From contig NZ_JAASQV010000006.1 in NCBI RefSeq assembly GCF_011761945.1, positions 1 through 64,000 on the forward strand: a stretch of DNA of 64,000 nt, given 5' to 3'. Within the stretch, counting starts at the first letter, position 1; each line of letters starts with the position of its first letter. Positions 9,401 through 17,631 of this stretch are shown here, one piece after another. The notes under the pieces are model-generated. The model was not told the origin of the DNA. It saw nothing but the letters and a program-made list of their open reading frames with translations, and did no database searches. The stretch comes from Sphingomonas leidyi. GTDB taxonomy: Bacteria > Pseudomonadota > Alphaproteobacteria > Sphingomonadales > Sphingomonadaceae. Made by a program: the position numbers and the translations under genes.

Positions 9401-9763
9401 TCAGGCAAGGCTGGTGGGAGGATCCGGCTCGGGCGCAACCGCCTTGCCGGTCAATATCGTGTCGGTCGTCCAGAAGCTGGGCGCGTCGTAGAGACGCGCA
9501 GGCGCAACGCCGCCTGCCAGGTCCGCTGCGACCAGCGGGATCACGCACCCCATCGCGGCGATGCAATCGAGCGTCAGGCCCTTGCAGGGCTTTTCGCTGG
9601 GCGCAGGCTGCTGCTTGGCCATCATCGCCATGCAGTCCGCATCCATGCCCTTGGCCAGCGGCGCGCCTGCCGCCTGCGGCACGCTGTGCGCGGCCGCCAT
9701 CTGGGCTCCGAAGAGACCGGACAGCGCTCCGATGACGAGCAGGAGGGCGAGCAGGCGTTTCAC
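9401..9763 (-). CDS. Conserved small exported protein upstream of cus operon
   Basis: About 120 aa, starting at a GTG (9763) behind GAGG. It has a signal peptide ending near AQMAAAHS. The mature region includes DADCMAMMAKQ and a Cys pair in GLTLDCIAAMGCVIPLV, a second hydrophobic stretch. It resembles the short DUF2946-style proteins that sit next to copper genes, but I cannot confirm the family. It precedes the 85-aa exported protein and cusCBA on the same strand and is likely the first gene of that transcription unit. Confidence 0.6.
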   Translation of the reverse strand: MKRLLALLLVIGALSGLFGAQMAAAHSVPQAAGAPLAKGMDADCMAMMAKQQPAPSEKPCKGLTLDCIAAMGCVIPLVAADLAGGVAPARLYDAPSFWTTDTILTGKAVAPEPDPPTSLA

Positions 9764-9902
9764 GGGCCTCGATATCTAGCGGGTTTCGCGGGCGCAGCCA
9801 ACCAAAGTCTCGCGCCGCGCGGATTTTGAAGTGCTGACGGCTGATTCCGTCAACTCCGCGTCAATAAAGATCCGGCCCGGGGAAGAAGATCGGCTGCGGC
9901 CT

Positions 9903-9911
9903 CTACGTATA
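9903..9911. promoter_or_regulatory. TACGTA element (candidate FixJ-type site)
   Basis: CTACGTATA about 100 bases before the exported-protein gene at 10007. It is immediately followed by a short inverted repeat GGGAC-CGTA-GTCCC (9926-9939) flanked by AGGCT/AGCCT arms. It is one member of a recurrent intergenic TAC(G/T)TA motif in this window. Confidence 0.4.
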
Positions 9912-10006
9912 TCGAGGCTGGACCCGGGACCGTAGTCCCAAGCCTGAAGAGACGCTCTTCCCCTCGGCAAAGTCCGGGCGGTGGCTTACCATCCAAGGAG
10001 GTGAAT

Positions 10007-10363
10007 ATGGTCAGAAAAACTCTCATGGTCGCGCTTGCCGGCATTTCGATGCTTGCTGCCGTCCCCGCTATGGCCCAGGGCATCGGGCACAGCCTGTTCA
10101 TGCGCGGCTCGATCGTCGACACGGGCAGCAACGGCACGGTCGTCTGCATCGGCAAGGCCGATGGCGCCGAGGTCGGCCAGAAGCTCGAGGTCTATCGCGT
10201 CGTGACCCATCCGGGTCCGTCCAAGGGCGTGGCGCCGACCTATCACCGCCAGCTCGTCGGCCATGTGACGATCGACCATATCTTTGACGATCACTTCGCG
10301 CACGTGTCCGTCGCCGACGGCACGCCTGCCAGGCACGACATCGTCGAGCTTCGCAAGAACTGA
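10007..10363 (+). CDS. Exported small conserved protein (intact paralogue)
   Basis: A 118-aa protein with a signal peptide ending AVPAMAQG. The mature part begins GIGHSLFMRGSIVDTGSNG and has conserved His/Asp-rich segments (HRQLVGHVTIDHIFDDHFAH) and no Cys except one. I do not recognise a named domain. AAGGAG (9995-10000) is six bases before the ATG at 10007, which is better placed than the GTG at 10001. A frameshifted paralogue sits at 18790-19118 with the same core (GIGHSLFMRG, LVGHV, DQIFDDHYAH), so this family has been duplicated within the region. The many His/Asp residues could bind metal or stabilise a beta fold; function unknown. Confidence 0.75.
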   Translation: MVRKTLMVALAGISMLAAVPAMAQGIGHSLFMRGSIVDTGSNGTVVCIGKADGAEVGQKLEVYRVVTHPGPSKGVAPTYHRQLVGHVTIDHIFDDHFAHVSVADGTPARHDIVELRKN

Positions 10364-10459
10364 CAAGCCGGTGGCCCGGCGGCACGGGCTGCCCTGCGAC
10401 GCGTCGGGGCAGCGGGCCGCCGGCGACGAGGAGACCGTTCGGGGTCAAAGCGAAACCGC

Positions 10460-10491
10460 TTGACCCTGGACCATGGTCCAACCGGCATGAT
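10460..10491 (+). promoter_or_regulatory. MerR-type promoter with GGACCATGGTCC operator
   Basis: A -35 TTGACC (10460-10465) and a -10 CATGAT (10486-10491) are separated by 20 bases, the over-long spacer typical of MerR-activated promoters. The perfect palindrome TGGACCATGGTCCA (10467-10480) fills the spacer. It sits 13 bases before the merR gene, so the regulator probably controls itself and the operon behind it. The same 12-bp core recurs at 56566-56577. Confidence 0.8.
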
Positions 10492-10503
10492 CGAGCGGAT
10501 GAC

Positions 10504-10983
10504 ATGGGCAATTTCAAGATCGGCGAACTGGCCGCGGCCGCAGGCGTGGGGCGGGATACGATCCGCTATTATGAGCGGATGGGCCTGCTGCGCGAGCCCG
10601 CGCGCACGGCAGCGGGCTACAGGCTCTACGACGCGACCGACCTCGAGCGCGTCAATTTCATCCGCTCGGCGCAGGAGCTTGGTTTCACACTCGAACAGGC
10701 CCGGCAGCTGCTGGCGCTCAGGGCGTCGGACACCGCGCATGCCCAGGCCGTGCTCGATATCACGCTTGCCAAGATCGCGGACGCCGAAGCCCGGCTCGAG
10801 CGCCTGTCGGATATCCGCGACATGCTGCGGATGCTCGCCGACGAATGCCCGGGCGAAGTGCCGGTCTCCGATTGCCCGATCCTCGCCTTCCTGACGGCGC
10901 GGCGGAAAGACCAGCAGCATAACAAGAAACATCAGGCAGCGCAGGACGAACGATCACCACGAGCGAAAGGGGTTTTGTCATGA
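10504..10983 (+). CDS. MerR-family regulator, copper-type (CueR/HmrR-like)
   Basis: A 159-aa MerR regulator. The N-terminal winged helix (FKIGELAAAAGVGRDTIRYYE) is followed by a dimerisation helix. A metal-binding loop near residue 118 has two Cys, in ECPGEVPVSDCPI. In CueR the two Cys are separated by seven residues; here there are eight, so the sensor is copper-like with a slightly longer loop. The C-terminal tail is rich in Lys, Gln and His. It should bind the palindrome just upstream (10467-10480) and untwist the 20-bp-spacer promoter when metal is bound. The next gene's ATG overlaps its TGA (10980-10983), so it leads the operon of lipoproteins and electron-transfer proteins. Confidence 0.88.
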   Translation: MGNFKIGELAAAAGVGRDTIRYYERMGLLREPARTAAGYRLYDATDLERVNFIRSAQELGFTLEQARQLLALRASDTAHAQAVLDITLAKIADAEARLERLSDIRDMLRMLADECPGEVPVSDCPILAFLTARRKDQQHNKKHQAAQDERSPRAKGVLS

Positions 10984-11201
10984 AGAAAATGCGTTTGATC
11001 GCCGTCCTCACGCCGGCGCTGCTTCTAGGCGCCTGTGTGACCACGCGGCCGACCTCGGCGCAGGTCGAGAGTTGCCGGGCGATGGAGGGCAATATGGGTC
11101 TCCAGACGCCGCATGATCATGGCGAGATGAAGGGGCAGGGGCGCAACCCGATGAACCTCTCGCACGACCGGTGTCTCCGGATTCTGCGCAGCGCGCAATG
11201 A
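10980..11201 (+). CDS. Small lipoprotein
   Basis: A 73-aa protein with a lipobox (LLLGAC) after a short basic N-terminus, so a membrane-anchored periplasmic lipoprotein. The mature part has Cys, Met and His (ESCRAMEGNMG, TPHDHGEMKG, SHDRC), a composition suited to copper binding. It overlaps the merR stop by four bases and so should be translationally coupled to it. No known family recognised. Confidence 0.65.
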   Translation: MKKMRLIAVLTPALLLGACVTTRPTSAQVESCRAMEGNMGLQTPHDHGEMKGQGRNPMNLSHDRCLRILRSAQ

Positions 11202-11260
11202 GCCGGTCCGGACGCCAGGGATGGCGCCCGGACACAGTTTTCAAGCCAAGGAGCAAAGCC

Positions 11261-11581
11261 ATGATCGACCATGCGAAGAAAGCCCTTCCACTTGTCGGCG
11301 GAAGCCTGTTGCTGGCGCTCGCGCTTTCGGGCTGCGACCGCCAGGCCGACCAGACGGTGCCGCCCGCGGCGAACAGCGTCGCCGCCACCCCGGTCCTGAC
11401 CGACAGCGGCAACGCTGCAGACGCGGCGCCGATGGACGCGATGAGCAACCAGGCCGAGATGGAGCGGCATCACCGTCAGGCGATGGACCATGACGCGATG
11501 CGCGCCGGGGCCGGCAACCAGACCGCGCCGGCACCCGATCCCGCGCCGGGCAATGCGGCGATGCCGATGAAGGATATGTAG
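11261..11581 (+). CDS. Small Met/His-rich lipoprotein
   Basis: About 106 aa. AAGGAG (11248-11253) precedes the ATG at 11261; the longer frame upstream is unsupported. A lipobox (LLALALSGC) is followed by a low-complexity Ala/Pro/Asn region with MDAMSNQAEMERHHRQAMDH and a C-terminal MPMKDM. It is probably lipidated and periplasmic, with Met/His residues that could hold Cu(I)/Cu(II). Second lipoprotein of the merR-led operon, directly before the reductase fusion. Confidence 0.65.
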   Translation: MIDHAKKALPLVGGSLLLALALSGCDRQADQTVPPAANSVAATPVLTDSGNAADAAPMDAMSNQAEMERHHRQAMDHDAMRAGAGNQTAPAPDPAPGNAAMPMKDM

Positions 11582-11598
11582 GCTCGCACACTAAGGGG

Positions 11599-13515
11599 AT
11601 GAGGATGTCCAGGCGGATCAGCCTTCGACGCTTGAGCCTCGGCTGCGCAATCGCTCTCAGCCTGTCCGCGAGCGCGGGCGCGCAGGAGGGCGAGGATCAT
11701 GCCGCGCATCATGGCGCAGGCATGCCGGCCGGCGGGGGCATGTCCGCACCGGCAGAGCCGGGGTCGTCGGACATGGCGAAGATGATGAACCCCATGATGG
11801 ATCGCATGATCAATGGGGAAGGGGAGAATGAGCACGGCCACGAATCGCGCCGGACCGGCTTCATCTCGCAGCTGCTCGCCTTTCCCGCGCTTGACGAAGC
11901 GGCAAGGCAGCGGGTCGCTGCGCAGGCCGGCGAACGGGTAAGCACGGGTCTGGCGATGATCAACGCCGCCTCGGCCGACGGCGCGCGTGCGACCACGGTC
12001 TCGGCCCGGCTCGATGCGGCGCGGCGCCTGCGCGAGGGAACCGACCTGTTCCGCTCCGGCACCGCCGCGCAGGGCGCGATCGGGGGCTTGCAGCCGCCCC
12101 GGGAGGTCGGGCTTGCCTGGCTGCGCGATCAGCTCGACATCGACCAGGCCGCGCCCGGCCATGCCGATCACTGGTTCGGCATCTCGCCCTCGCACCTCCT
12201 TCTCATGCTGTTCCTGGGGCTGGTGAGCGCCACGCTTATCGCGCTGCAGATCTTCCGCCTGCGGCGGATCGGGGCGATCGCCGGCGGTGTCGCCACCGCC
12301 AAGGTTCCAGCAAAGCCGGAGCCGAAGGCTGCCCCTCCCGCTACCAGGGTTGCGCCCGCGCCTGCACCCGTTGCCGACAGCGCCGGGCTCGCGCCGAGCA
12401 ATGCGGCCGCACCCGCTGGGGCGTCGCTGCGCAAGCCCAAAAGCTGGGCGGGGCAGCTGCGCGTGGTCCAGATCGTGCGAGAGACGCCGAGCGTGCTGAC
12501 CTTCCGGCTCGCGGACCCGACCGCCGACCGGCTGCCGTTCGACTTCCTGCCGGGCCAGTTCCTGCAGGTCGAGGTAGAGCCCGAAGCGGGCAAGACCGCG
12601 CGCCGTTCCTACACGATCGCCTCTTCGCCGACCCAGCGGGCCTATGTCGAACTGACGGTCAAGCGCGAGGAGCAGGGCGTGGTCTCGCGATACCTGCACG
12701 ACAAGGTCGTCGCCGACGATCTGCTGAAGGTCAGCGGACCGTTCGGCGCCTTCACCTTCACGGGAACGGATGCCCAGAGCATCGTGCTGATCGCGGGCGG
12801 GGTCGGCATCACCCCGATGATGTCGGTGCTGCGCTATCTCACCGACACCGCGTGGAAGGGTGATATCTTCTTCTTCTACGGCGCACGGTCGACCGAGGAA
12901 TTCGTGTTCCGCGACGAGCTCGAGCGGCTCGAACGCCGTTTTCCCAACCTCCATGTCGTCGCCGCGATGCAGCGCGCGCCCGGCACCGTCTGGATGGGCC
13001 CCGAAGGGCCGATCACGCGCGAGATGATCCTGGCCGCGGTGCCGGAGATCGCGAGCCGGCGCATCCATATGTGCGGCCCGCCGGCGATGATGGGCGCGAT
13101 GCGCGGCGTGCTGGCGGAACTCGGCGTCCCCGAAGCGCAGCTGCACACCGAGGCGTTCGGTCCGGCCTCGCTGCCGGCCGACCACGAGGATCTCGAGGTC
13201 AAGCCCGCGCCCCCGCCAGCGGATAAGCCGGCCCCGAGCGCCGAGGTGGCGCCGAGCACGGTGACCTTCTCCGTGTCGGGGGTGTCGGCGGCCTTGCCCG
13301 CGGACGAGACCGTGCTGGAGGCGGCCGAGGGCGCGGGCGTCGAGATCCCCTATGCATGCCGTGCGGGCACATGCGGCGCCTGCGTGGTCAAGCTGCTGCA
13401 GGGCGAAGTGACGATGGAGGTCGAATCCGGCCTTGCGCCCGCCGACAAGGCGCAAGGCTATGTGCTCGCGTGCCAGGCGAAGGGGACGGGCACGCCGCTC
13501 GTGGTCGAAGCCTGA
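11599..13515 (+). CDS. Membrane-anchored ferredoxin/NAD(P)H reductase fusion
   Basis: A 638-aa multidomain protein. Residues 1-29 form a signal peptide. Residues 30-195 are a periplasmic, His/Met-rich helical domain. A transmembrane helix follows (LLLMLFLGLVSATLIALQIF, about 199-220), then a Pro/Ala linker. The cytosolic half is a flavin reductase: FAD motif RRSYTIASS, NAD(P)-binding GGVGITPMMS and CGPPAMM. The C-terminal plant-type 2Fe-2S domain has ACRAGTCGACV plus a distal Cys. It should take electrons from NAD(P)H and pass them via the ferredoxin domain to the cytochrome b encoded next (ATG overlaps its stop at 13513-13515). The start could also be the ATG at 11605. Fusion of a periplasmic domain to this reductase is unusual; its electron acceptor is unknown. 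Confidence 0.82.
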   Translation: MRMSRRISLRRLSLGCAIALSLSASAGAQEGEDHAAHHGAGMPAGGGMSAPAEPGSSDMAKMMNPMMDRMINGEGENEHGHESRRTGFISQLLAFPALDEAARQRVAAQAGERVSTGLAMINAASADGARATTVSARLDAARRLREGTDLFRSGTAAQGAIGGLQPPREVGLAWLRDQLDIDQAAPGHADHWFGISPSHLLLMLFLGLVSATLIALQIFRLRRIGAIAGGVATAKVPAKPEPKAAPPATRVAPAPAPVADSAGLAPSNAAAPAGASLRKPKSWAGQLRVVQIVRETPSVLTFRLADPTADRLPFDFLPGQFLQVEVEPEAGKTARRSYTIASSPTQRAYVELTVKREEQGVVSRYLHDKVVADDLLKVSGPFGAFTFTGTDAQSIVLIAGGVGITPMMSVLRYLTDTAWKGDIFFFYGARSTEEFVFRDELERLERRFPNLHVVAAMQRAPGTVWMGPEGPITREMILAAVPEIASRRIHMCGPPAMMGAMRGVLAELGVPEAQLHTEAFGPASLPADHEDLEVKPAPPPADKPAPSAEVAPSTVTFSVSGVSAALPADETVLEAAEGAGVEIPYACRAGTCGACVVKLLQGEVTMEVESGLAPADKAQGYVLACQAKGTGTPLVVEA

Positions 13516-14243
13516 TGCGCGAACGCAGCGACATTGCCGTGGGCCTGCTGGTCGCGTTCCTGCTGCTGTTCCCGTTCGGCTATCTCGTGCATGTGTCGCC
13601 CCGCTTTCCGGGTAGCCTGGCCGGCGGGATCATCGGGATCGCAGCGCTCGTGCTGATGCTGCTGACGCTTCCTTATGTCGCGGCCAAGCACATCGCCTGG
13701 GTCGACAAGGCGCTCTCCCGGGTCGTCAGCAAGCCAACCCTGCTCGCCATCCACGTCTATGCCGGCGTGCTGGCGCCGATCCTGGGTCTGGTCCACGCCG
13801 CGCACAAGCTCGAAAGCCCGGTCGGCCTGCTTCTGACCGTCCTCCTGCTGATGACGGTCATCACCGGCTTCATCGGCCGCTACCTGCTTGCCCAGCTTGG
13901 TCGGGCGCTGCGCGGACGCAGGTCAGAACTGGCCTCGCTTCGCGCCGCCTTCCTCGAGGAGCCGGCGGCGCCGACGCAGGCCGATACCGCAGCCCCGCCG
14001 CTGTCGGGCTGGAAGCGCTATCTGTTCGTCGCCGGGGATGCGTCCGCGGGCCAGCGCCCCCAGGACAAGGCGGGGATCGCCGCAGCGCTGGCCGATACCG
14101 AATTCGCGATCCGTGCCGAAGAGGCAACCAACACCCTGTTCGCGCGGTGGCGGTTCCTGCACATCCTGCTGGGCTGTCTCATCTTCGCGCTGCTCGCGCT
14201 CCACGTCGGCGCGGCGATCTATTACGGGCTGCGCTGGCTATGA
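13515..14243 (+). CDS. Four-helix cytochrome b-like membrane protein
   Basis: About 242 aa with four strongly hydrophobic segments. Pairs of His are placed on helices (LLAIHVYAG, GLVHAAHKLES, RFLHILLG, LLALHVGAAI) as in di-haem b cytochromes that carry electrons across the membrane. A soluble loop of about 75 residues lies between helices 3 and 4. It starts at an ATG overlapping the reductase stop and ends overlapping the start of the cytochrome c gene, so the three are tightly coupled. I infer it links the cytosolic NAD(P)H reductase to the periplasmic multihaem protein. No exact family name is claimed. Confidence 0.75.
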   Translation: MRERSDIAVGLLVAFLLLFPFGYLVHVSPRFPGSLAGGIIGIAALVLMLLTLPYVAAKHIAWVDKALSRVVSKPTLLAIHVYAGVLAPILGLVHAAHKLESPVGLLLTVLLLMTVITGFIGRYLLAQLGRALRGRRSELASLRAAFLEEPAAPTQADTAAPPLSGWKRYLFVAGDASAGQRPQDKAGIAAALADTEFAIRAEEATNTLFARWRFLHILLGCLIFALLALHVGAAIYYGLRWL

Positions 14244-14962
14244 GCTGGCAGCGTCTTTCCTACGCCGTCTTCATCGCAGCCCTGCTGGTGATGGTCGCCG
14301 CGGTCGCGATCCGGATGCGATCGGACGCGCCGAGGGATGCCGGCCTGGTGGCGCAGCTCGTCTCGCCCGGCCCGCTCTCGAGCGCGCACCAGTCCTTTGC
14401 CGGCCAATGCACGGCCTGCCACACGCCGGGCAAGGGCGTCGAAACCCGGACCTGTCTCACCTGCCATGCGGGCACCGATTTCGGGACGAAGCAGTCGACG
14501 CAGTTCCACGCGAAAGCGACGCAGTGCACCTCCTGCCACGTCGAACATGAGGGAGAGCGCGGCATCATCCGCATGGATCACGCCGCGTTGCTCGACATGG
14601 CGAAGTGGCGGCAGCCTTTGGCGGGCATGTCGACAAACACTCGAAGCCTGACCCCCGAGACCGCGCTCAATTGCGCGAGCTGCCATGCGTTCCGCGATCC
14701 GCACCAGGGCCTGTTCGGCACCGACTGCGCGAGCTGCCACAAGACCGACAGCTGGAAGATCGCCAATTACCGCCATCCATCGGTCAATTCGACGCAGTGC
14801 GCCGAGTGCCACAAGGCGCCGCCGAGTCACTTCATGGAGCATTTCAGCATGGTCTCGCAGCGCGCAGCCGGATCGAAGGCGCGCGTCGACCAATGCTATG
14901 CCTGTCACGCCACCGACAGCTTCAACAATATCCGCAAGCGAGGCTGGTATGATCACCATTGA
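14240..14962 (+). CDS. Heptahaem cytochrome c, membrane anchored
   Basis: A 240-aa protein with one N-terminal signal-anchor helix (AVFIAALLVMVAAVAI) and seven CxxCH haem-attachment motifs (CTACH, CLTCH, CTSCH, CASCH twice, CAECH, CYACH). It should lie in the periplasm and conduct electrons; the fold may resemble NapC/NrfH or small multihaem reductase families, but the arrangement is not decisive. The ATG overlaps the cytochrome b stop (14240-14243), and its 3' end overlaps the DUF1622 gene. Genomic context suggests it is the terminal electron-delivery module of the merR-led operon. Its final acceptor (Cu(II), another metal or an oxidant) cannot be read from sequence. Confidence 0.88.
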   Translation: MSWQRLSYAVFIAALLVMVAAVAIRMRSDAPRDAGLVAQLVSPGPLSSAHQSFAGQCTACHTPGKGVETRTCLTCHAGTDFGTKQSTQFHAKATQCTSCHVEHEGERGIIRMDHAALLDMAKWRQPLAGMSTNTRSLTPETALNCASCHAFRDPHQGLFGTDCASCHKTDSWKIANYRHPSVNSTQCAECHKAPPSHFMEHFSMVSQRAAGSKARVDQCYACHATDSFNNIRKRGWYDHH

Positions 14963-15392
14963 GGCCGACTGGCTGAGCGCCTTCTTCCGGCTCGCGGTGA
15001 TCGGCCTGGAACTGGCGGGCACGCTGACCATCCTGGTCGGCGCGGGGCTCGCAACCTTTCTGTTTGCGCGGCGGGCGAGGGCGGGCGACCGAACCGAGGC
15101 CTATAGCGCGTTCCGCTCGGCGCTCGGCCGCAGCATCCTGCTCGGCCTGGAATTTCTGGTCGCCGGCGACATCGTCAAGTCGCTGGTGATCAACCCAACG
15201 CTCGACGATCTCATCGTTCTGGCCGGGCTGGTGCTGGTGCGGACCTTCCTGAGCATCTCGCTCGGGGTCGAGATCAACGGCCACTGGCCCTGGGAGGAAA
15301 CCCGGATGGCGCGGGAGAAGGCGCGTGCGGCGTCGGATGGGTCGCCTGCGACGGCTGAGGCCGCCGGATGCGGCACAGCGCTCAAGGGATAG
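14949..15392 (+). CDS. DUF1622 family membrane protein
   Basis: About 147 aa with three hydrophobic helices and a conserved central GRSILLGLEFLVAGDIVKS segment characteristic of DUF1622. Function of the family is unknown. It overlaps the end of the heptahaem cytochrome gene and is followed 17 bases later by the copper-storage gene, so it belongs to the same transcript. It may assemble or anchor the redox complex. The charged C-terminal tail is probably cytoplasmic. Confidence 0.8.
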   Translation: MITIEADWLSAFFRLAVIGLELAGTLTILVGAGLATFLFARRARAGDRTEAYSAFRSALGRSILLGLEFLVAGDIVKSLVINPTLDDLIVLAGLVLVRTFLSISLGVEINGHWPWEETRMAREKARAASDGSPATAEAAGCGTALKG

Positions 15393-15409
15393 CAGATGGG
15401 AGGTGCATG

Positions 15410-15847
15410 ATGATCGAGAGACGCGAATTGCTGATGGCCGGCGCCGGCCTTGCCGCCGCCGGAACGCTGGCTGTGCCGGCGGCGGCGCAGCAGCATCGAA
15501 TGGAAGGGATGGCGATGTCGATGACGGACTGCATCGACGATTGCGTGGCTTCGCACCGCATGTGCCTGGAAACCGCCGCTTGGCTGACGAAGCAAGGCGG
15601 CGCGTCAGCTACGGCGTCGCTGATCGCCATGCTGAACGACTGTGCGGAACTGTGCCAGGCGACCGCCAACTCGATGCTGCGGGAATCTGCCCTGCACCGC
15701 ATCGTCTGCCGCGCCTGCGCCGACGCTTGCGAGCGCTGCGCCGAGGAATGCGGACGCCATAGCGCGGACCAGCGGATCGCGCGTTGCTCGGCCACCTGCA
15801 AGAAATGCGCGGCGAGCTGCCGAACGATGGCGGACATGTCGAGCTGA
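15410..15847 (+). CDS. Csp1-like four-helix copper-storage protein, Tat exported
   Basis: About 145 aa. The N-terminus has a twin-arginine signal (ERRELLMAGAG, then an Ala-rich h-region ending PAAAQQ). The mature part carries 14 Cys in helical spacing (TDCIDDC, NDCAELC, CRACADACERCAEEC, CSATCKKCAASC), the hallmark of the Csp/DUF326 four-helix bundle that stores many Cu(I) ions. GGGAGG precedes the start; the ATG at 15410 has better spacing than 15407. Last gene of the merR-led operon, so copper storage and electron transfer are co-expressed. The Tat route implies it folds, and perhaps loads, before export. Confidence 0.85.
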   Translation: MIERRELLMAGAGLAAAGTLAVPAAAQQHRMEGMAMSMTDCIDDCVASHRMCLETAAWLTKQGGASATASLIAMLNDCAELCQATANSMLRESALHRIVCRACADACERCAEECGRHSADQRIARCSATCKKCAASCRTMADMSS

Positions 15848-16101
15848 GCGGCGCGCTTCGCACGTGCCCCACATAGTCACGTTCAGGCCAGAGCCCCCGG
15901 TCACAGCTTGTGTGTCCGACAACTACGCCAGGACAGCGATCATGGCACGTGGCACAAAGTCCGAGTATCCGGCAACGGCGGAAATCATCGCACCCGCCAT
16001 CGCCGGAGCCTTCCGTGCCGCCACCCGATAGTCGGGTAATGCCGAGCACCATCTTTACGATTGCGTGAACGCTCCACGGTCGATCTGTATTGGAGAAGTC
16101 A
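15848..16101. other. Intergenic region without a recognisable gene
   Basis: About 250 bases between the copper-storage gene and the GH130 gene. I see no convincing reading frame with a ribosome site, no clear hairpin terminator and no repeat. The promoter of the downstream gene is expected here but not identified. Confidence 0.5.
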
Positions 16102-17403
16102 GTGTCAACCGCCGAATTTGTCAACCGGCTACCCGAATTGCTCCGCCCCAATCCAGCAAGGGTAGTGATCAGACCCTATATGCCGTCGACGGAAACCTAT
16201 AAATATGCGGTACCGGATCAGCCACGTGCGCAGCGCATCGCCGACCGCGTCCTGGCGCTCGACCCAGCATCGCTCCACGATGAGTTGCAACGCATTCTTG
16301 ATGATTTCTCGGGAAGGCATCGTGAGGTTCCGTCCCTGTTTTTGCGGCGGTTCCACGAGGTTGATGGCATCATCGTCTGTGATTGCGAGGTCACCCATGA
16401 ACAGGCGCTCTTGATCGGTGCCCATTTTTGCAACGAATATTCCTATGAGGCAGCAGCGCTTTTCAATCCGAGCATCGTCCTGCATCCTGATCAGTCTGCT
16501 GTACCTGAAAACTCTCTCCGATTCATTCTTTCCCTGCGAGGCGTGGGCGAGGGGCATATCTCCTCCGTCACCTTTCGCACCGGGTTTTGCGCCGCGGACG
16601 GAACCATAGCAATCAATCCTCCGAGCCCCATGCCGCTCGTGCTGGAGACTGAAAACATCTCCGGCGAGGACGGGCCGGACGCGGGCATTCGGATCAAGTG
16701 CGATGGCAGCCACGATCTCTCGGAGATCGTGATCTTTCCGACAACCCCCAGCCAGCGTGGTGGCATCGAAGACCTTCGCTTGGTCCGCTTCCTGGACGAC
16801 GATGGCCGAGCCACCTATTTCGGTACATATACGGCATTTAGCGGCCAGTCCGTCCGGCAGGAGTTGTTGTCCACGCCGGACTTCCGGACATTCGAACTCA
16901 GACCGCTGCGTGGGGATGCCACCGGTAGCAAGGGCATGGCGCTTTTCCCCCGACGCATTGCCGGGCACTTTGCCATGCTTGGGCGCGAGGATAACGAAAA
17001 TATCTGGTTCCTGACGTCCGCGGACATTCACGACTGGAGTGGCGGAGCGAAAGCCATCGAACCTCGCTGGCCTTGGGAGTTTGTCCAGATCGGTAATTGC
17101 GGATCGCCGATCGAGATCGACGAAGGCTGGCTGGTCGTAACTCATGGAGTCGGCGCCGTTCGGAACTATTGCATCGGGGCGTGCCTGCTGGACCGTGACG
17201 ATCCCTCGAAGCTGCTGGCGCGGACGAAGCTACCGCTTTTGCGGTCGGACATGGATGAGCGCGAAGGTTATGTGCCAAACGTAGCCTACAGCTGCGGCGC
17301 GATGGTACATAATCGGGTGCTGGTACTGCCTTATGCCATTGCTGACAGCTTCACCACTTTTGCCACTATTCCTCTCGAGCGTCTGCTGGCCGCCATGGAT
17401 TAG
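16102..17403 (+). CDS. Glycoside hydrolase family 130 enzyme (mannoside phosphorylase-like)
   Basis: About 433 aa. GH130 features are visible: the GGIEDLRLVRF strand with its conserved Asp, the GNCGSPIEIDEGWLVVTHG motif, and NVAYSCGAMV near the end. Family members phosphorolyse or hydrolyse beta-mannosides. The substrate here is not determinable. The start is a GTG at 16102 behind GGAGAAG rather than the TTG at 16090. It is a single-gene unit with no transport or other sugar genes around it, between metal and stress genes; the base composition looks slightly less GC-biased than its neighbours. An unrelated passenger or cell-surface glycan role is possible. Confidence 0.82.
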   Translation: MSTAEFVNRLPELLRPNPARVVIRPYMPSTETYKYAVPDQPRAQRIADRVLALDPASLHDELQRILDDFSGRHREVPSLFLRRFHEVDGIIVCDCEVTHEQALLIGAHFCNEYSYEAAALFNPSIVLHPDQSAVPENSLRFILSLRGVGEGHISSVTFRTGFCAADGTIAINPPSPMPLVLETENISGEDGPDAGIRIKCDGSHDLSEIVIFPTTPSQRGGIEDLRLVRFLDDDGRATYFGTYTAFSGQSVRQELLSTPDFRTFELRPLRGDATGSKGMALFPRRIAGHFAMLGREDNENIWFLTSADIHDWSGGAKAIEPRWPWEFVQIGNCGSPIEIDEGWLVVTHGVGAVRNYCIGACLLDRDDPSKLLARTKLPLLRSDMDEREGYVPNVAYSCGAMVHNRVLVLPYAIADSFTTFATIPLERLLAAMD

Positions 17404-17513
17404 TCACTGTTGCCGACCTGTCCTGCTCTCGAGTCCGAACCATAGTTACACATCGGCACAACAACGATGCCAGTGCGATAATTTATGGCCATCTCAGAGA
17501 CGGACTTCGCACA

Positions 17514-17525
17514 TTACGTATACAG
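17514..17525. promoter_or_regulatory. TTACGTATACAG element upstream of small protein gene
   Basis: A 12-mer identical to one at 18141-18152, 107 bases before the TTG start at 17632. It fits the window's intergenic TAC(G/T)TA family (candidate FixJ site). A HutC/GntR-type GTNTANAC reading is a competing explanation. Confidence 0.45.
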
Positions 17526-17631
17526 CAAGGCGGAAGGTGACACCATTTCACGGGCAAGCTCCGGAAGGGGCGACAATCGACCGGGCATATGCTCGATCGA
17601 ACGGGAAACCCAGACTTGAAGGAATGGATAC

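Noticed and set aside
11476..13455. 659-codon minus-strand frame opposite the reductase fusion
   Set aside because: The plus-strand protein has clear FAD, NAD(P) and 2Fe-2S motifs; the antisense frame has none.
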